Source: Lutraria lutraria (taxonomy: Eukaryota; Mollusca; Bivalvia; Venerida; Mactridae). Taken from it: 64,000 nucleotides of DNA. The notes beneath the pieces are model-generated. The model worked only from the letters and a program-made list of their open reading frames with translations, searched no databases and was not told the origin of the DNA. Shown here piece after piece: positions 12,007-23,489 of the stretch. The stretch spans positions 5,570,993 to 5,634,992 of the forward strand of contig OZ026836.1 in NCBI GenBank assembly GCA_964023205.1. Direction: 5' to 3'. Every line of letters starts with the position of its first letter. The first letter of the stretch is position 1. Made by a program: the position numbers and the translations under genes.

Positions 12007-12715
12007 AATGAAATAACACAATAATAGCAAAGTACATAGATAGATCAATACAATATACACCTTTGTACTATTTATACAGCAGAACAAATTCAGGTTTTGT
12101 TGTTCTACATTCATTGAAACCAGACACACAAAGCCAAACAACCGGGTTTTAATGCACCGTTGTATAGGACATAATAGCAGGGGATAATATATTCAAGTTT
12201 CTTTTATATTTCAGTCAGGCATTTCTATTTGTACTCGTTTGTTTGACTAATTGACTGTGTTAACATCAAGTGATTAAAATGGCTGATTATTTCAAATTGG
12301 GTAAATCAATACAATTTGATTTAACAAAAAAACGGCACACTTTGCAATCAGGAAGTATTGATGCAAACTCGAAATGAGATAAAGCAGATTAGACACTTGA
12401 ATCTGCTCATTGTCAATGACAAGGATTTCTTTGTAACACACTCACTTCCAAATGGCAAAATGCAACATTACTTATAACAGAATGATCTACGTATGTTGAC
12501 AATGTTTACGGACGCTTGAAAGCTCGTACGCGGAAGTTCAGTCATTGAAGTAAGTAAAGAACTTGCTAATCTCACGGAGCAAGACGGGGGTGGCAGTTGC
12601 CGAAATAATCATTTTTGAATTGAGTATGCATCGGGTTATATAAAGCGGTGGAAATTTTGGTCCAATTTTGTAAGTCCGATCTAATCATAATTATATAAAT
12701 ACATTGTATTGTTTA

Positions 12716-12811
12716 TTTCTAAAAAACTGTTTGTTTGTTTGTTTGTTTGTTTGTTTGTTCGTTTGTTCGTTCGTTCGTTTGTTCGTTCGTTCGTTCGTTT
12801 GTTTATTCGAG
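12716..12811. repeat. (GTTT)n/(GTTC)n tetranucleotide tract
   Basis: Uninterrupted GTTT units pass into GTTC/GTTT mixtures. The tract abuts the 3' end of the minus-strand SINE that follows and may have grown from its simple-repeat tail. Confidence 0.85.
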
Positions 12812-13035
12812 TTTTACGCCCCCTTTCAACAATCAGAGTCGTATGAGGCGGACAGTTCACTTAACCATCATTCCTGGGAAGAACCAGTACTAGACTCCCA
12901 TTCTCCGTAAGCAACTGCCTACTTTCTTACATAAAGAGACATGGTCGGTAGCTGGGCTCAAACCCATGACCTTCTTTCAGTGATAGGTTTCAGTGATTTG
13001 AAGTCAGCTACCGTAACCACTCGACCACGGTAAAC
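12812..13035 (-). mobile_element. tRNA-derived SINE
   Basis: On the minus strand it starts with a tRNA-like head: GTGGTCGAGTGGTTACGG as box A region and GGGTTTGAGCCCAGC as box B region, with a long variable arm like tRNA-Ser/Leu. The body includes TTCTTCCCAGGAATGATGG and ends at GGGGGCGTAAAAC before the tetranucleotide tract. Two related copies, in opposite orientations, lie inside the element at 41,140-42,566. Confidence 0.7.
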
Positions 13036-13089
13036 TGACCAAGGTCGACCTAATGATGTCATATAACTAACTACTTACATTATGAAGTT

Positions 13090-13195
13090 TTACGATTCTA
13101 ACTCCCAAAATTATTATCTGAAAATTAGGCGGACAGATGTTTTTATAGATTGTATGAAGTTTCAATGATAAAAAATTATTTACCATGAAAATTTT
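13090..13195 (+). repeat. Dispersed repeat, second copy
   Basis: Counterpart of the repeat at 11,510-11,650; the shared core reads CC(A/C)AAA(A/C)TTATTATCT-like followed by GGCGGACA. Confidence 0.5.
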
Positions 13196-13714
13196 CAAAA
13201 ACAATCACATTCCTTTGAGTTATATTCTCTTTAAATTTGCATTGAAATCTATGGGAATAAGTCATTTGTCAAAGATTTAAAAAAGAACGCCAATTTCAAG
13301 TTGCAGACGCTATATACGATATTGATAGCAACTACAATGTACTTTAAACATATGTAATTTCAAAATTAGGATTGAAAGATGTGATATAAGGAGTATATAT
13401 GGTACACTTACTATTTACACTTTTGTTAAGCGAGTCTATTACTAAGTACTTTAGCTATCTGCTATTGAATGATCATCCGACGTGCATTAACCATTAAAGA
13501 TTATGTGTTTTGGATAAATTAAGTGTTAAACACTTGACAATTGCATCGTTTTGTCGATAACAAGTCTCTATAATGACTCTTAGTTTAGTGTTAGTTTTCA
13601 AAGGAAGTTCTTAACCTATATATACACACGTGATGTAATTCATGTTTGTAGTCTGTCTGGTCATGTAAATAAGAATATTATTTACACAAATATTTGTTCA
13701 TTATTTCATCCAGG

Positions 13715-13885
13715 GAAGAATAAAACCAGTCAAAGCCGGACCCCTTCCGGATTTGACCAAAAGTCCGGTTTTCTAAGAATTCTGGTTTTCACAGTATTTC
13801 TGATACATTTGATAAAAATTGGGACTTGAAAAATTGCCCGATTTTCAGGGAATTCCGGTTTTCCGGGAGTCTGGTTTCAGGGTTT
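13715..13885. repeat. Degenerate CCGG-containing direct repeats
   Basis: The words TCCGGTTTTC, TTCCGGTTTTCC, TTCCGGATTTG and GTCTGGTTTCAGG recur within 170 bp, a GC-rich island in AT-rich DNA. Probably a short degenerate satellite or element remnant. Confidence 0.45.
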
Positions 13886-14154
13886 TTACCGTATCTTAAT
13901 TATCAGGGTTGATCGTCGTAATTGTTTTGAATCAAATATTTACTCAGGAACGCATTCATGAATACAATCACCCTTCAACTTCCAATCTGCGTTGGGTTGA
14001 CCTACACACTTTTATGGTAGCTTTTGGAGACATGAATCTGATAGATTTATACCCCGAGGTTACTTTATTGCCAAACTTAAAACAACGATAAATTCCTAAG
14101 TGTTTCAAAGTGTATTCCGACACTTCATCTAAATTTATATACATTCACATCTGT

Positions 14155-14310
14155 GTTAGTGGCAACTCCGAATAAAGGCCTTCCTGTGAATAAAGGCTAA
14201 TGTTTTAAAAACAGTCATTGGTCACATAGAAAAAAACGCCCTCCGAAAAGAGGCCACCTGTCAATAGAGACCATATTTTGTCTTTCCAAAGGGTGGCTAT
14301 TCTTCACATC
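14155..14310. repeat. AATAAAGGCC-type dispersed repeat
   Basis: Repeated words GAATAAAGGC, AAAGAGGCCACC and AATAGAGACCAT. Related wording (CCTTTATT, AAAGACAAAATGT) occurs at 25,370-25,510 and 62,940-63,045, so this is a dispersed family in this genome. Confidence 0.45.
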
Positions 14311-15270
14311 TTTGACTGTTAGTGCATTTATAACTACAAACTATTTTTGTCCAAATCATTGCCATCGATAGACCAGCCCCTTTAACTCGCTGTTAACCTC
14401 ATACTACGTGACAGGATAGTTTTAAAGTTACCAGCAAACGATGAACTATCTATTTATTCGAATACACGAGCTAGTAGAGTTAAGACACCCTTTATCAGTG
14501 ATCGGATAAAAGGTTGTAGAAGTTGAAATATGGGAAGACGTTAAACACATGTTCAGGTAAACTATCTTGTGTTTTTGCTGCATGTAAATGCATGTAAATG
14601 CGCATTTTCACTGACAATGTTATTATTACAATAGCATGAATATCCGCGTTACTCAGATATTTGCGTAGATTAATTTAACGATTACTGTGTATGGATGTAT
14701 CTGATCTTAAATGTTTGAACATATAAATGTAAACTTTTTTTACCATGAAACACTGCCATGCTTTATTCATGCATAGTACAAACACGGTGAAACAAATTTT
14801 ATTTGAATTTATCATGTTGTCAAATATTTGTTTATCCATCTAATAGATTACACTTTAAGTAGTACATAGTTTCCTCTCTATCTCCGAAATACTTTTTTGG
14901 ATGTGTTTTGTATGAACAGGTAATAATATATTAAGCATGCTTAATGCGTAAGATGAATTGTTTAAAGAGGCTTGGCCATATATATATATATATATATTAT
15001 GTATTTTTAATGAATATGGGCATGTACGAGTATAAATTATCAAAGTACAAAGAAATCGTTCCGTTTTCATTTAAGAATATACATTTGATTATTATTAAGA
15101 TAAAAGGTAAACGTATTGTATCCGAGTGAAGCGCGATATATACATGTAAAATATCTTTCTGTTCAAGATGCTGCCTGACACTAAAACAGGGAAGATGTGA
15201 ACGCAGACGAGATTTGTTCATCATTTAACCTTAGCAACAACATTCAAGTATACTTTATTAGACTCGCCAA
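14310..15270. other. Upstream region of TLR copy 1, no gene seen
   Basis: AT-rich, with a (TA)n run at about 14,978-14,998. The short leader conserved between copies 2 and 3 (GGTTGGACAACACAAA) is not found here, so copy 1 has a different 5' region. Confidence 0.5.
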
Positions 15271-17349
15271 ATGATGTATATGGCTTATTCACATCGTTCG
15301 TTTGTGACTTCATTCTTATTATGTGTGTTACTTGGACTTTATGGTGCCTTTGCTAACGGCAATGTAATGGTATGCAAATACTCAGCCGGGGTTTTAAGAA
15401 TCATCAACTCTGGTATTAAGGAGGCGGAAGAGTGTATAAAACAATACAAGAATGCAACAGAGTTGTATTACACAAACAGTGACTTGAGAGTTATTCCTAG
15501 TTGTATAAATACATTGAAGCATCTGCTTGTTTTGGACTTGTCGGAAAATAACATATTTGAAGCAAATTTCAACAATCTTGACGTCAAGATCTGTTCGAAC
15601 TTAATAAGAGTTAACTTAGGTTTTAACAACATTTCTGTTCTACAAAGAGGACATTTAGATTGCTTACTAAGTATCAACTCGTTTTACATCAGGAACAATT
15701 CACTGACAACAATTGAAAATGGCACATTCAGTAAAAGACTGGACAAACTGAACTACGTTCATATTGGTTATAATGAACTTACAGAACTGGACTCAAGTTT
15801 ATATGCTCAAGTTAAACGACACAAACGAATGAATGTTATCATAAACGCTTCATGGAATAATATCAACATATTTACAAATTCATATAATCTCACAGTTGAC
15901 GATTTTTCACGAAAGACCACAGTAGGATTGGTGTTACTCCATAATAATTTCACTTCATTAAATGTAAATTACTTATCTGCGATATTTAACATGACAAACC
16001 CTCTACAACTACTGCACTTTTGGAACTGTGGTTTCGATCTTCGATTTAACCCATTTATTTGTGATTGCAGTCTATATAGGTTGTCAATATTGCTACGAAC
16101 TTTTCATTATATGGACCCAGACAATCCTCTGTTTTCATTAACCTGTGGACATCCACAGAGTCTCAATGGAAAGTTAATCAGGGAGGTGGACTTGAATGAT
16201 TTCAACTGTTCCGTTTCCAAGCAATGTCCAACAGGCTGTCAGTGTATTTTAACAATTAATCTGGATTTAATCACTATACAATGTAATGACAATTACAATA
16301 GTATTGAACTACCACGCACTATCCCAAAGGCCACCAATCTTTCAATTAACATGAACACAGATCAATTGGAAAGATTATCTCCTAGAGAATATATGAAGAA
16401 TGTCACGTTATTTGACGTGTCAGGATGTGGAATTTCAGTGATAGATCCAGACTTTTACAGACAATTGGAAAAAATCTCAGGAATATATTTACACGACAAT
16501 AAACTTTCAGTGATACCGAAGTCATTCAAAACATTCAATTTTGGTTATAACCAAACAATGACTTTGTACGGAAACCCTTTTATCTGTGATTGCCATACAC
16601 TGTGGATGAAAAGATGGCTGATAAAAAATAAGAAGAATGTGGCACATGAAGATAAGACATTTTGTGCCAGTGGACCAGGTAGAGGCGTGGCCATTGTAAA
16701 CGTACCAGACTCTGACTTTGTATGTCTACATCCTCTGTCTACCTACACTATTGTTGGTATCGTATTAGGCAGTGCTGTATGTATTGTTTTAGTAAGTGCC
16801 ATAGTTAATCGATATAAAACACATGTTCAGGTTTGGCTCATTTCAAATTTTGATATCTGTAAATACTGTTGTCGACAAAGAACAACAAATGATTTCAAAT
16901 ATGATATATTTGTACCACACTCCTGCGAAGATGACGATGACGTCAACAAGGTCGTCGAGTTCCTGGAGAGACAGTCCCCTCCGTACAAAGTGTGTTTAGG
17001 TGAAAGAGATTTTTCTGTAGGTAAAACCATTACAGAAAATATTTTACACGCGGTGAAGTCGAGTCACACCACCTTACTCTTTGTTTCGAATAATTTCTTA
17101 CGAAGTTCATGGTGTGATATGGAGTTCAGGGAGGCCCACACGAGATTCCTAAGAGACAGAGATATCCATCTTGTTTTAGTTGTTTTAGAAGAATTGGACC
17201 GATCTTTGATGAATCTAGAGTTAAAAAGCTACATGGAAAGTCATGTGTATATCAATTATAAAGACAAACGATTCTTTGCCAGGCTTTTAATAAATTTACC
17301 TGTAATAAATAAAGAAGAAAGTACTGAAACATCACCGCTTATTTCTTGA
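15271..17349 (+). CDS. Toll-like receptor, copy 1 (double cysteine cluster type, 692 aa)
   Basis: Membrane receptor of innate immunity or development that signals through a cytoplasmic TIR domain. Approximate layout in residues: signal peptide 1-29 (hydrophobic TSFLLCVLLGLYGAF), LRRs 60-260, LRRCT 262-312 (NPFICDCSLY), LRRNT from 318 (CPTGCQC), LRRs 345-430, second LRRCT 435-487, TM 493-515, TIR 544-677. TIR box 1 is YDIFVPHS; the BB loop is GERDFSVGK and lacks the usual proline; box 3 is RFFARLL. The coding region is one exon. The start is 15271 or the nearby in-frame ATG at 15280. It is shorter than most Toll proteins (around 1,000 aa) but the same length as its two neighbours. From about residue 385 onward it is almost identical to copies 2 and 3. 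A SINE abuts the TGA. The ligand is unknown. Confidence 0.93.
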   Translation: MMYMAYSHRSFVTSFLLCVLLGLYGAFANGNVMVCKYSAGVLRIINSGIKEAEECIKQYKNATELYYTNSDLRVIPSCINTLKHLLVLDLSENNIFEANFNNLDVKICSNLIRVNLGFNNISVLQRGHLDCLLSINSFYIRNNSLTTIENGTFSKRLDKLNYVHIGYNELTELDSSLYAQVKRHKRMNVIINASWNNINIFTNSYNLTVDDFSRKTTVGLVLLHNNFTSLNVNYLSAIFNMTNPLQLLHFWNCGFDLRFNPFICDCSLYRLSILLRTFHYMDPDNPLFSLTCGHPQSLNGKLIREVDLNDFNCSVSKQCPTGCQCILTINLDLITIQCNDNYNSIELPRTIPKATNLSINMNTDQLERLSPREYMKNVTLFDVSGCGISVIDPDFYRQLEKISGIYLHDNKLSVIPKSFKTFNFGYNQTMTLYGNPFICDCHTLWMKRWLIKNKKNVAHEDKTFCASGPGRGVAIVNVPDSDFVCLHPLSTYTIVGIVLGSAVCIVLVSAIVNRYKTHVQVWLISNFDICKYCCRQRTTNDFKYDIFVPHSCEDDDDVNKVVEFLERQSPPYKVCLGERDFSVGKTITENILHAVKSSHTTLLFVSNNFLRSSWCDMEFREAHTRFLRDRDIHLVLVVLEELDRSLMNLELKSYMESHVYINYKDKRFFARLLINLPVINKEESTETSPLIS

Positions 17350-17651
17350 AAGTGGTTAGCACAGAGCTTAGCTTAGAGCGATGATCTACTTAACAAAAGG
17401 TTGCGAGTCGAACACCGGACGAGGCTCACACTGTCCGTGACAAATTTAACTAAATAAATTAATCCTATATTAAATTGTTCCCCACCTCTGCATTATGTGG
17501 GATAGCTTGGCAGTATCTAGCGGACAGAATGTGGTAACTACTGGTTGAGGCCTAAATAAAATCCAGGGAAGTTGGATAGGATAACTGCTTCCCCGATTTA
17601 ACTGACATAATTTTGAAAATGGCGTTTAATCTGATGAAATAAGTAAATACA
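17350..17651 (+). mobile_element. SINE inserted exactly at the TLR copy 1 stop codon
   Basis: A 302-bp insertion is flanked by the direct repeat TTATTTCTTGA at 17339-17349 and 17652-17662. After the second repeat the 3'-UTR sequence resumes in homology with copies 2 and 3 (ATAGAGGACA). The insert begins with a tRNA-like head: AAGTGGTTAGCACAGAGC as box A and GGTTGCGAGTCGAACACC as box B. It ends in an A/T-rich tail. Because the target duplication includes the TGA, the reading frame is unchanged but the 3' UTR is displaced. Confidence 0.8.
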
Positions 17652-17756
17652 TTATTTCTTGATAAACATATAGAGGACAGGAATTAGAACAAATGAACGA
17701 TTTTAGAAATGTCCAATACTTTAAGAAACGTGTTGTGTCATAAACAACAAAAAGCC

Positions 17757-17762
17757 AATAAA
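17757..17762 (+). promoter_or_regulatory. Poly(A) signal of TLR copy 1
   Basis: AATAAA in 3'-UTR sequence shared with copies 2 and 3, positionally equivalent to 32,769 and 50,697. Confidence 0.55.
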
Positions 17763-18644
17763 GAATAATCTAGCTTATATTTGTCTGTTATGTTTACAAC
17801 TTTTCAGCGCTTCCTGAAATGTCTCCTCTTGTATCACGATTACAATTTATGCATTGTCTTACTTGAATTGTAAGTTTCATTTTCCCACCATATCATCATG
17901 TATTGTATGTTTTGGGTTTGCGGATTTGGTAAAGGTAATATTTTGGGTAAGGTCGGATGCCATGTAAGTGCTTCTTCTTAGAATCCTTACCTAGGGCTGG
18001 AGTACCAATCAAAGGCTCATGGGTTTGAAACTCTGCTCTGCCTTCCGACTTTGCAGGAATGCTTTTTCATTGTACCCAATCCAACTACTAAACCAATTAC
18101 ATGTACAGTGTTTAGAAAACCACAGGAAACCGGTGAGGTGTGTATTGATGCTACACCAACTATGCTAAAGACCCTGGAAAAACTATTCGAAATAAGAATT
18201 AGGATATAATTATCCTTTATATTTTTCCACTTTCTCCAGGGTAGTTCTGAAAAGACGAAAGCTGTCTAATGGGCAGATCAGAACAGAACAGAACATTTTA
18301 TTTCTTTGACTTGAGCTATACAGCCCATCATCATACAAAATGAATACATACATAAATACATGTGTGTCTAATGAGCCAATAAACGACAGATAAAGACAAA
18401 GAATCTTTTCCATTTCTTTATCTAAGATGAACCATTTCATTTTATCCATTTTATCGACATTCTCATTTTATTTTGTTCTCCTTTATTTTGCCTGCTATTT
18501 CTAGATCAGCTTTAACTCCAATTTATCTTTCACACAGTGTATGATATGTTTCTCTGATCATAGTCAGTTAACCTTGGTAGGTTTTAGGTTTAGTCTTTTA
18601 TTGATCCTTACATCCATCTAGTCCTTCACTTCTGCTTAACATTT

Positions 18645-19835
18645 AAATTTAGATTAATCTTTGAAGTAAGTTAGTCTCCTTGTTCAAACTCTCAATGTAC
18701 TTGTCCAATGTATCTATAATGATAATAATAATAATTTTATTTGGCAAAGTATACACAACATGGCAATTTAAAACAAAATGGTGGATAAATAAATACAATA
18801 CAATAACAACTGTGAAATTCTTCAGTCTAAAAAATATTAGTATTACATAAATAAAATTTATAATCATACATACACAATATAAAAATAACCATGCAATGCA
18901 CACCAATACCAGGGATAACACAAAAAAGAGGAAAGGATTCCTCTTATTTCCATTGTGGTCCCTAATGCTGGCAGCATGACACAGAAAGTCATGTTATATT
19001 TATAAATAAAAAGCAAATCATTAATCAATGCTCAACTAAACATGTCTTCAATTCAGAAATGATTTTGAGATTGTATCACAGTCAAAGTGTTTATCACATT
19101 ATTGAGACTAGAGATCACATAATTTGTCAGCCAAACTATAAAACTGCAATAATAAAAACTGATAAATTACTCCAACTGCACTATCAATAAAAAATAAGAT
19201 GTTATACATTTGAAACTAGTTAAAAATAAAATACTTTAAAGAATGAATTAAAATGATAATTAAGTGGCCATTAAATTGGTTTTGGTGGCAAGTTTGAACC
19301 TGTGGGAAGATTCAACATCCCTAAGACGTTGAGAAGACCATTCCACAGAAAGCTTCCTACCTTTGGTAAAGAAAATCGACCTGTGTCACTAAAAGTATTA
19401 CTGCTGTGATTAAGGAAGTGAAGACACTCTGGATCTAGTAAAACGGTCATGTATATGAGTAAGGGGTACAAAATGTTCCTTAAGATATTCTGGTGCTGTG
19501 TCTGACTTTATCTTATGTACATGACAGAGAGGTATCTGATCCACTCTCTTTGATACAGGTCACCAGTTAAGAGACTTAAACTGCTCTAACCAAACATGAG
19601 ACCTAATATCCTTGTTCAAAACAAAGCGAACAAATTTATTCTGGGTAGTTTGAAGCCTGTTTTCCAATATCTGAATGAAGTACGAGCCCCTCGTATGTAT
19701 TAAGCATTGTTTTATAAGACAAAGTCTGAGAGTGTTTGCATGACATAATTTTTTCAAACAATACAGAAATTCTTAAAATAGATCGGACGCTATTTCTAGA
19801 TCTGTACATACAGATGTTTATTATATGATACCAAA
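18645..19835 (-). mobile_element. 5'-truncated CR1/L2-like LINE, RT C-terminus and 3' tail
   Basis: On the minus strand, 19,757-19,560 gives QTTQNKFVRFVL and HVWLEQFKSLNW, typical of the region after the RT catalytic core in CR1/L2-type LINEs. The following frames (about 19,555-19,270) continue with CHVHKIKSDTAPEYL and a truncated C-terminus. The 3' end carries (AAT)n-type repeats at about 18,717-18,736. The insertion splits the duplicated TLR flank and is absent from the other two copies, so it is younger than the duplication. Confidence 0.7.
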
Positions 19836-20859
19836 GTATTATTATTGTTGACTTTTGTACATAAGAAAATTAATTGTTTGAAACAACAATACACAAATAT
19901 TCAAGTCATTCATATTACTTGACTATTCGTATGCCCTTTCTTAACGCATTTTTTTATAGATTGGTCGTTTATCGTACCACAGATACCATTTGAAAGAATT
20001 GTATGCTCTTAAATTACATGGTTAGACAGACTGTTTCATTTATAAATGATATATTTATCCTTACTTAAGGACTTCATGCATTCAGCAAATCAGACTAGCG
20101 AAAATTAATTTTACACCACGAGTCGAGACAGTTCTAACGATATATAAAGTTTAAGCTTGGTGATTTATTGTATTGAAATGTTCACGTGATATTTATTTTA
20201 ACAAATCTATGAAAGGTGTTTAAATTAAGACAATTAAAAATGAAATTATGATGTAAAGTACATCCTTTCAGGAACCAACAAACTCGGACCTGCAAGATAA
20301 AATAGTCAAAATTATTTTAATTCCGATGAATTTATAATTATAGATTTTCTCTCTGAATGTATATGCTGTGCAAAAGAGCGTGACAAAAAGCTCGTAAACT
20401 GAGAGACTGAATAATGTGAGTTTTTCAACTCTGGTTCTTGGAAACTACTAAAATACCATGTTTTTCAACATTATGCAGATGAGCACATTTAAAAACATTT
20501 CTCTCGCCACCTTATCAGGAACGATTGTCATTTAAAATCAATTAAAACAAATATTTTAAACTGCAAATAGATAAATTGATCATCACTCGAAATCGGAGAT
20601 AATGGAACAGGAATTGTGGGAACATCACTCATTTTATGTCATTTATGGATATGTTACGGTGGCATAGAGGGGACACTGGAAATATTTTATTAACCGCGTG
20701 CGCACGTAGTAGTTCCTGCACGTTTTTTATAATGAATTTGGGATATACTCCTAAACATAATTGAATGGTAATTAACAAATAAAACAGAACACTACTACAT
20801 GATTCAAAATGAATTAATTTGAAAGTTATTCACACGTGTCCATTGAAATCTTAAAAAAC

Positions 20860-21240
20860 TTCAATTCGGTACCTGTATCCTCTCCTCTTGCTTCGAGTAT
20901 TGCTTGACAACGTTATTGAAGCTCACAATCAAGTTTCCGATGTCCAAGCGGGAAATTATGCACTGTCTAATGTAGTTGTTTCGGTGTAATTATCAGCGTT
21001 GCAGTTTGTCCCGTACATGGTCTATATGATTCAATTCTTGGCATCTTGTTAGCCACTCGATGCATTCGTTTTCCTTTCGGACTTTGTACTCATTGACTAC
21101 TCATTGGCACAGCTGGCTGATCCTGGCGTTGTTATCCATTAGGGAAGTCCGGCCCAACCGCCTCAGCATATTACGGTCTTACTAATTCGACCGGTACCTC
21201 GTCTCATATGTACACCATTCAATGCCCCGTAACCTAAGTC
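20860..21240 (-). mobile_element. Tc1/mariner transposase relic, second copy
   Basis: Counterpart of the relic at 3,170-3,600, with the same order of landmarks (TTTGTCCCGTACATGGTCTA, GGCGTTGTTATCCATTAG). It is more damaged, with internal deletions. Confidence 0.55.
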
Positions 21241-21610
21241 GCAAATATTTGTATAAGATATTTAACGTGACAAAGTCACTAAAACTACTGAACTGTGTGT
21301 TTGAGATTCGATTTAATCCACTCATGTGAGTCATGACCTTGAATAAAACAAACAAAAACACAAATCTGCTATTACACACTTTATCTCCTCGCCCGATAAC
21401 AATGTTCTCACAATATGGTACTAAGCTTGTCTCAGTGTAATGATTCACATCTGGTATTGATACCTAATAGGGTTAAAAGGACATCCATGCTGTGTGTCAT
21501 GTTTGAATATTGTCTACGAAGATATTAATGCCAATGTTTATTACACTGATGAACATAAACATATGTCTGACTGACCATTGCTTTCATATTGAGTGATAAA
21601 GGTGTAAGCA

Positions 21611-22742
21611 ACATTTCACTGTAGAATACCATCCATATCATACATTATAAAACCTATAGCCCCGCCAGGAATCGTTGCGATGTGGTATACAGTACGTACT
21701 TTTCAAGCTGATTTTCATAAAGTACACATGAGCACTAGGGAACTAACAATATGTAATTTACCAGTTCAGAAACTAGAAAGTGTCGACAAATCGCTTTTTA
21801 TTTAATGTGGGTTATATTTTTTTGGTTTAGCGTATACATATTCTAATACAACTGCACAAATATAAAACACGATCTAATACTATGAATAAAATGTATGTTA
21901 TCTGACAGCGACTTGAAACCATTCAAAACATAATAATTAAGACGATTGAGATACAACTGTAATTGTTTAGCTAAGCAGTTTGATGGTTTGTTAAAATATG
22001 TAAAGACATGCTCCGTAAGAATTACAATCCTTGTTGAGAATGGTGGAATTTACTCTCTTAATGATCACACCGTGTATCCGGATAATCCGAAAGCCCACCG
22101 ATGAAGACTAACGCAGAGGCGTGAATTTTAAGGTACTTTATATTTAATATTTTTCAACTATTTGCATAAGGCACTAAACATTGTTTATAGGTAAGAATCC
22201 AGCCTTTTTGTATAGTCTTTGTGTAAAATGTCATTTGATTATTTGATATCGATGATAAGACAGGAAGACTAGAAGATTTACTTACATTTTATTCATGATA
22301 GCAGTCTGTTGTATGAGACCCGTTTCCATTTTAATTTCTACCAGCATTTTGAGTGAGTTCGTGTCAGTGAATTGGTGATTCCACTCGTTCTCTTTGGATT
22401 GGTCTAGGCTCAAAATTGTGCTTTTCAGTTTTTCTTTCTCTCTAGACTTTATTTGGATAGATATTACAGTAAAATATTTGAAAAGGTAAATCAAAGACAT
22501 TAGGAATGTGCTTATCTAACGCTGCTTTAAGCATCATGGAGCGTAGAGAAAATATCATTCAATGTAACAAATAGATATCCTGTGAATAAGTTTTAACTAA
22601 GTTTCTTCATTTATATAACATATCAACAAGATTTTTTATTTTTACATAAGATATAATACACAGACATGACCATGTTTATCTAAACACGTATCTTTGTGTA
22701 TGACACTCCATATTTATTTATTCTTGGTCAAATTTACGTTAA
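21611..22742. other. No recognisable gene
   Basis: AT-rich, short open frames only. No homology to other parts of the window was noticed. Confidence 0.4.
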
Positions 22743-23257
22743 AGGGGCATGCCCTGGAACTGAAGCGTCTCAAATAGCAATCAAATTGGTATCATTTTAA
22801 TACTTTAATCAATTAATGAAAGCCCTGTAAAATATTTACAAAACATCCCGCTAGTTTACTCAAAATACACATTTCAAGATTTACCAAACCTGCCGATTTC
22901 GTCCTCAGAAATTATTCGTCATTTTCACAACTCGACCCTTTCAGTATCTGTCAAAACCGAAAATATCGCGGAAAAAATGTCAACAAACTGAAATGGTAAG
23001 TATTTCTCATGTTATGTTCACTTGAAAGACAGCGCACATGCTCAGTTAAACTCTCAGACGTATCGGGAATATCGTTGTCGTCAATAAAAGGCTGTAAGCC
23101 TTTTATTCAAACCGACATACAAATACCGACGCGCGCGTTTAGGGTCATTTTTGAGCGGACATTCTTCTTTGACTTTTCGGTAATAATTGGTTTTACAAGT
23201 GACAAACGCATTTTTGGTGTACGAAAAAAAGACACAGCAGTTCCTGGGCATGTCCCT
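22743..23257. mobile_element. TTAA-flanked MITE, full-length copy
   Basis: Flanked by TTAA at 22,739-22,742 and 23,258-23,261. The ends are inverted repeats: AGGGGCATGCCCTGGAACTG on the left and, inverted, AGGGACATGCCCAGGAACTG on the right. No coding capacity. A deleted copy sits in the SLC22-like intron. The TTAA target resembles piggyBac-type elements, but the termini do not clearly match that family. Confidence 0.7.
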
Positions 23258-23489
23258 TTAAGTAGAATTTGAGCCTTGTAAATAATGAAAATCGTCGCTT
23301 AGACTACAAGTGTATAATCAATGTGCATGCATGTATTTCTTGTATTTCTCTCGTATTAGCAATGGATAATAGTCGGTTACGTTCGCTAGTGTAGAAGGGA
23401 CATTCGTAAAAAGTTAGATGAACTATTGGTACACACATTTTCTATCGATCAGATTCAACGCTAGCCATCTACATTTTCTAATTTTGTGA

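Larger units (their letters stand above)
17663..21610. repeat. TLR copy 1 downstream flank (duplicated unit, interrupted by a LINE)
   Basis: Aligns with 2,160-3,985 and, in its first part, with 32,680-33,850. It contains a tRNA-like head near 18,000, the LINE at 18,645-19,835 that is absent from the other units, and a Tc1-like relic at 20,860-21,240. A block at about 20,230-20,860 has no counterpart at the left edge of the window. Confidence 0.65.

Noticed and set aside
12704..12910. 68-codon frame rich in FVCL
   Set aside because: Translation of the (GTTT)n tract.
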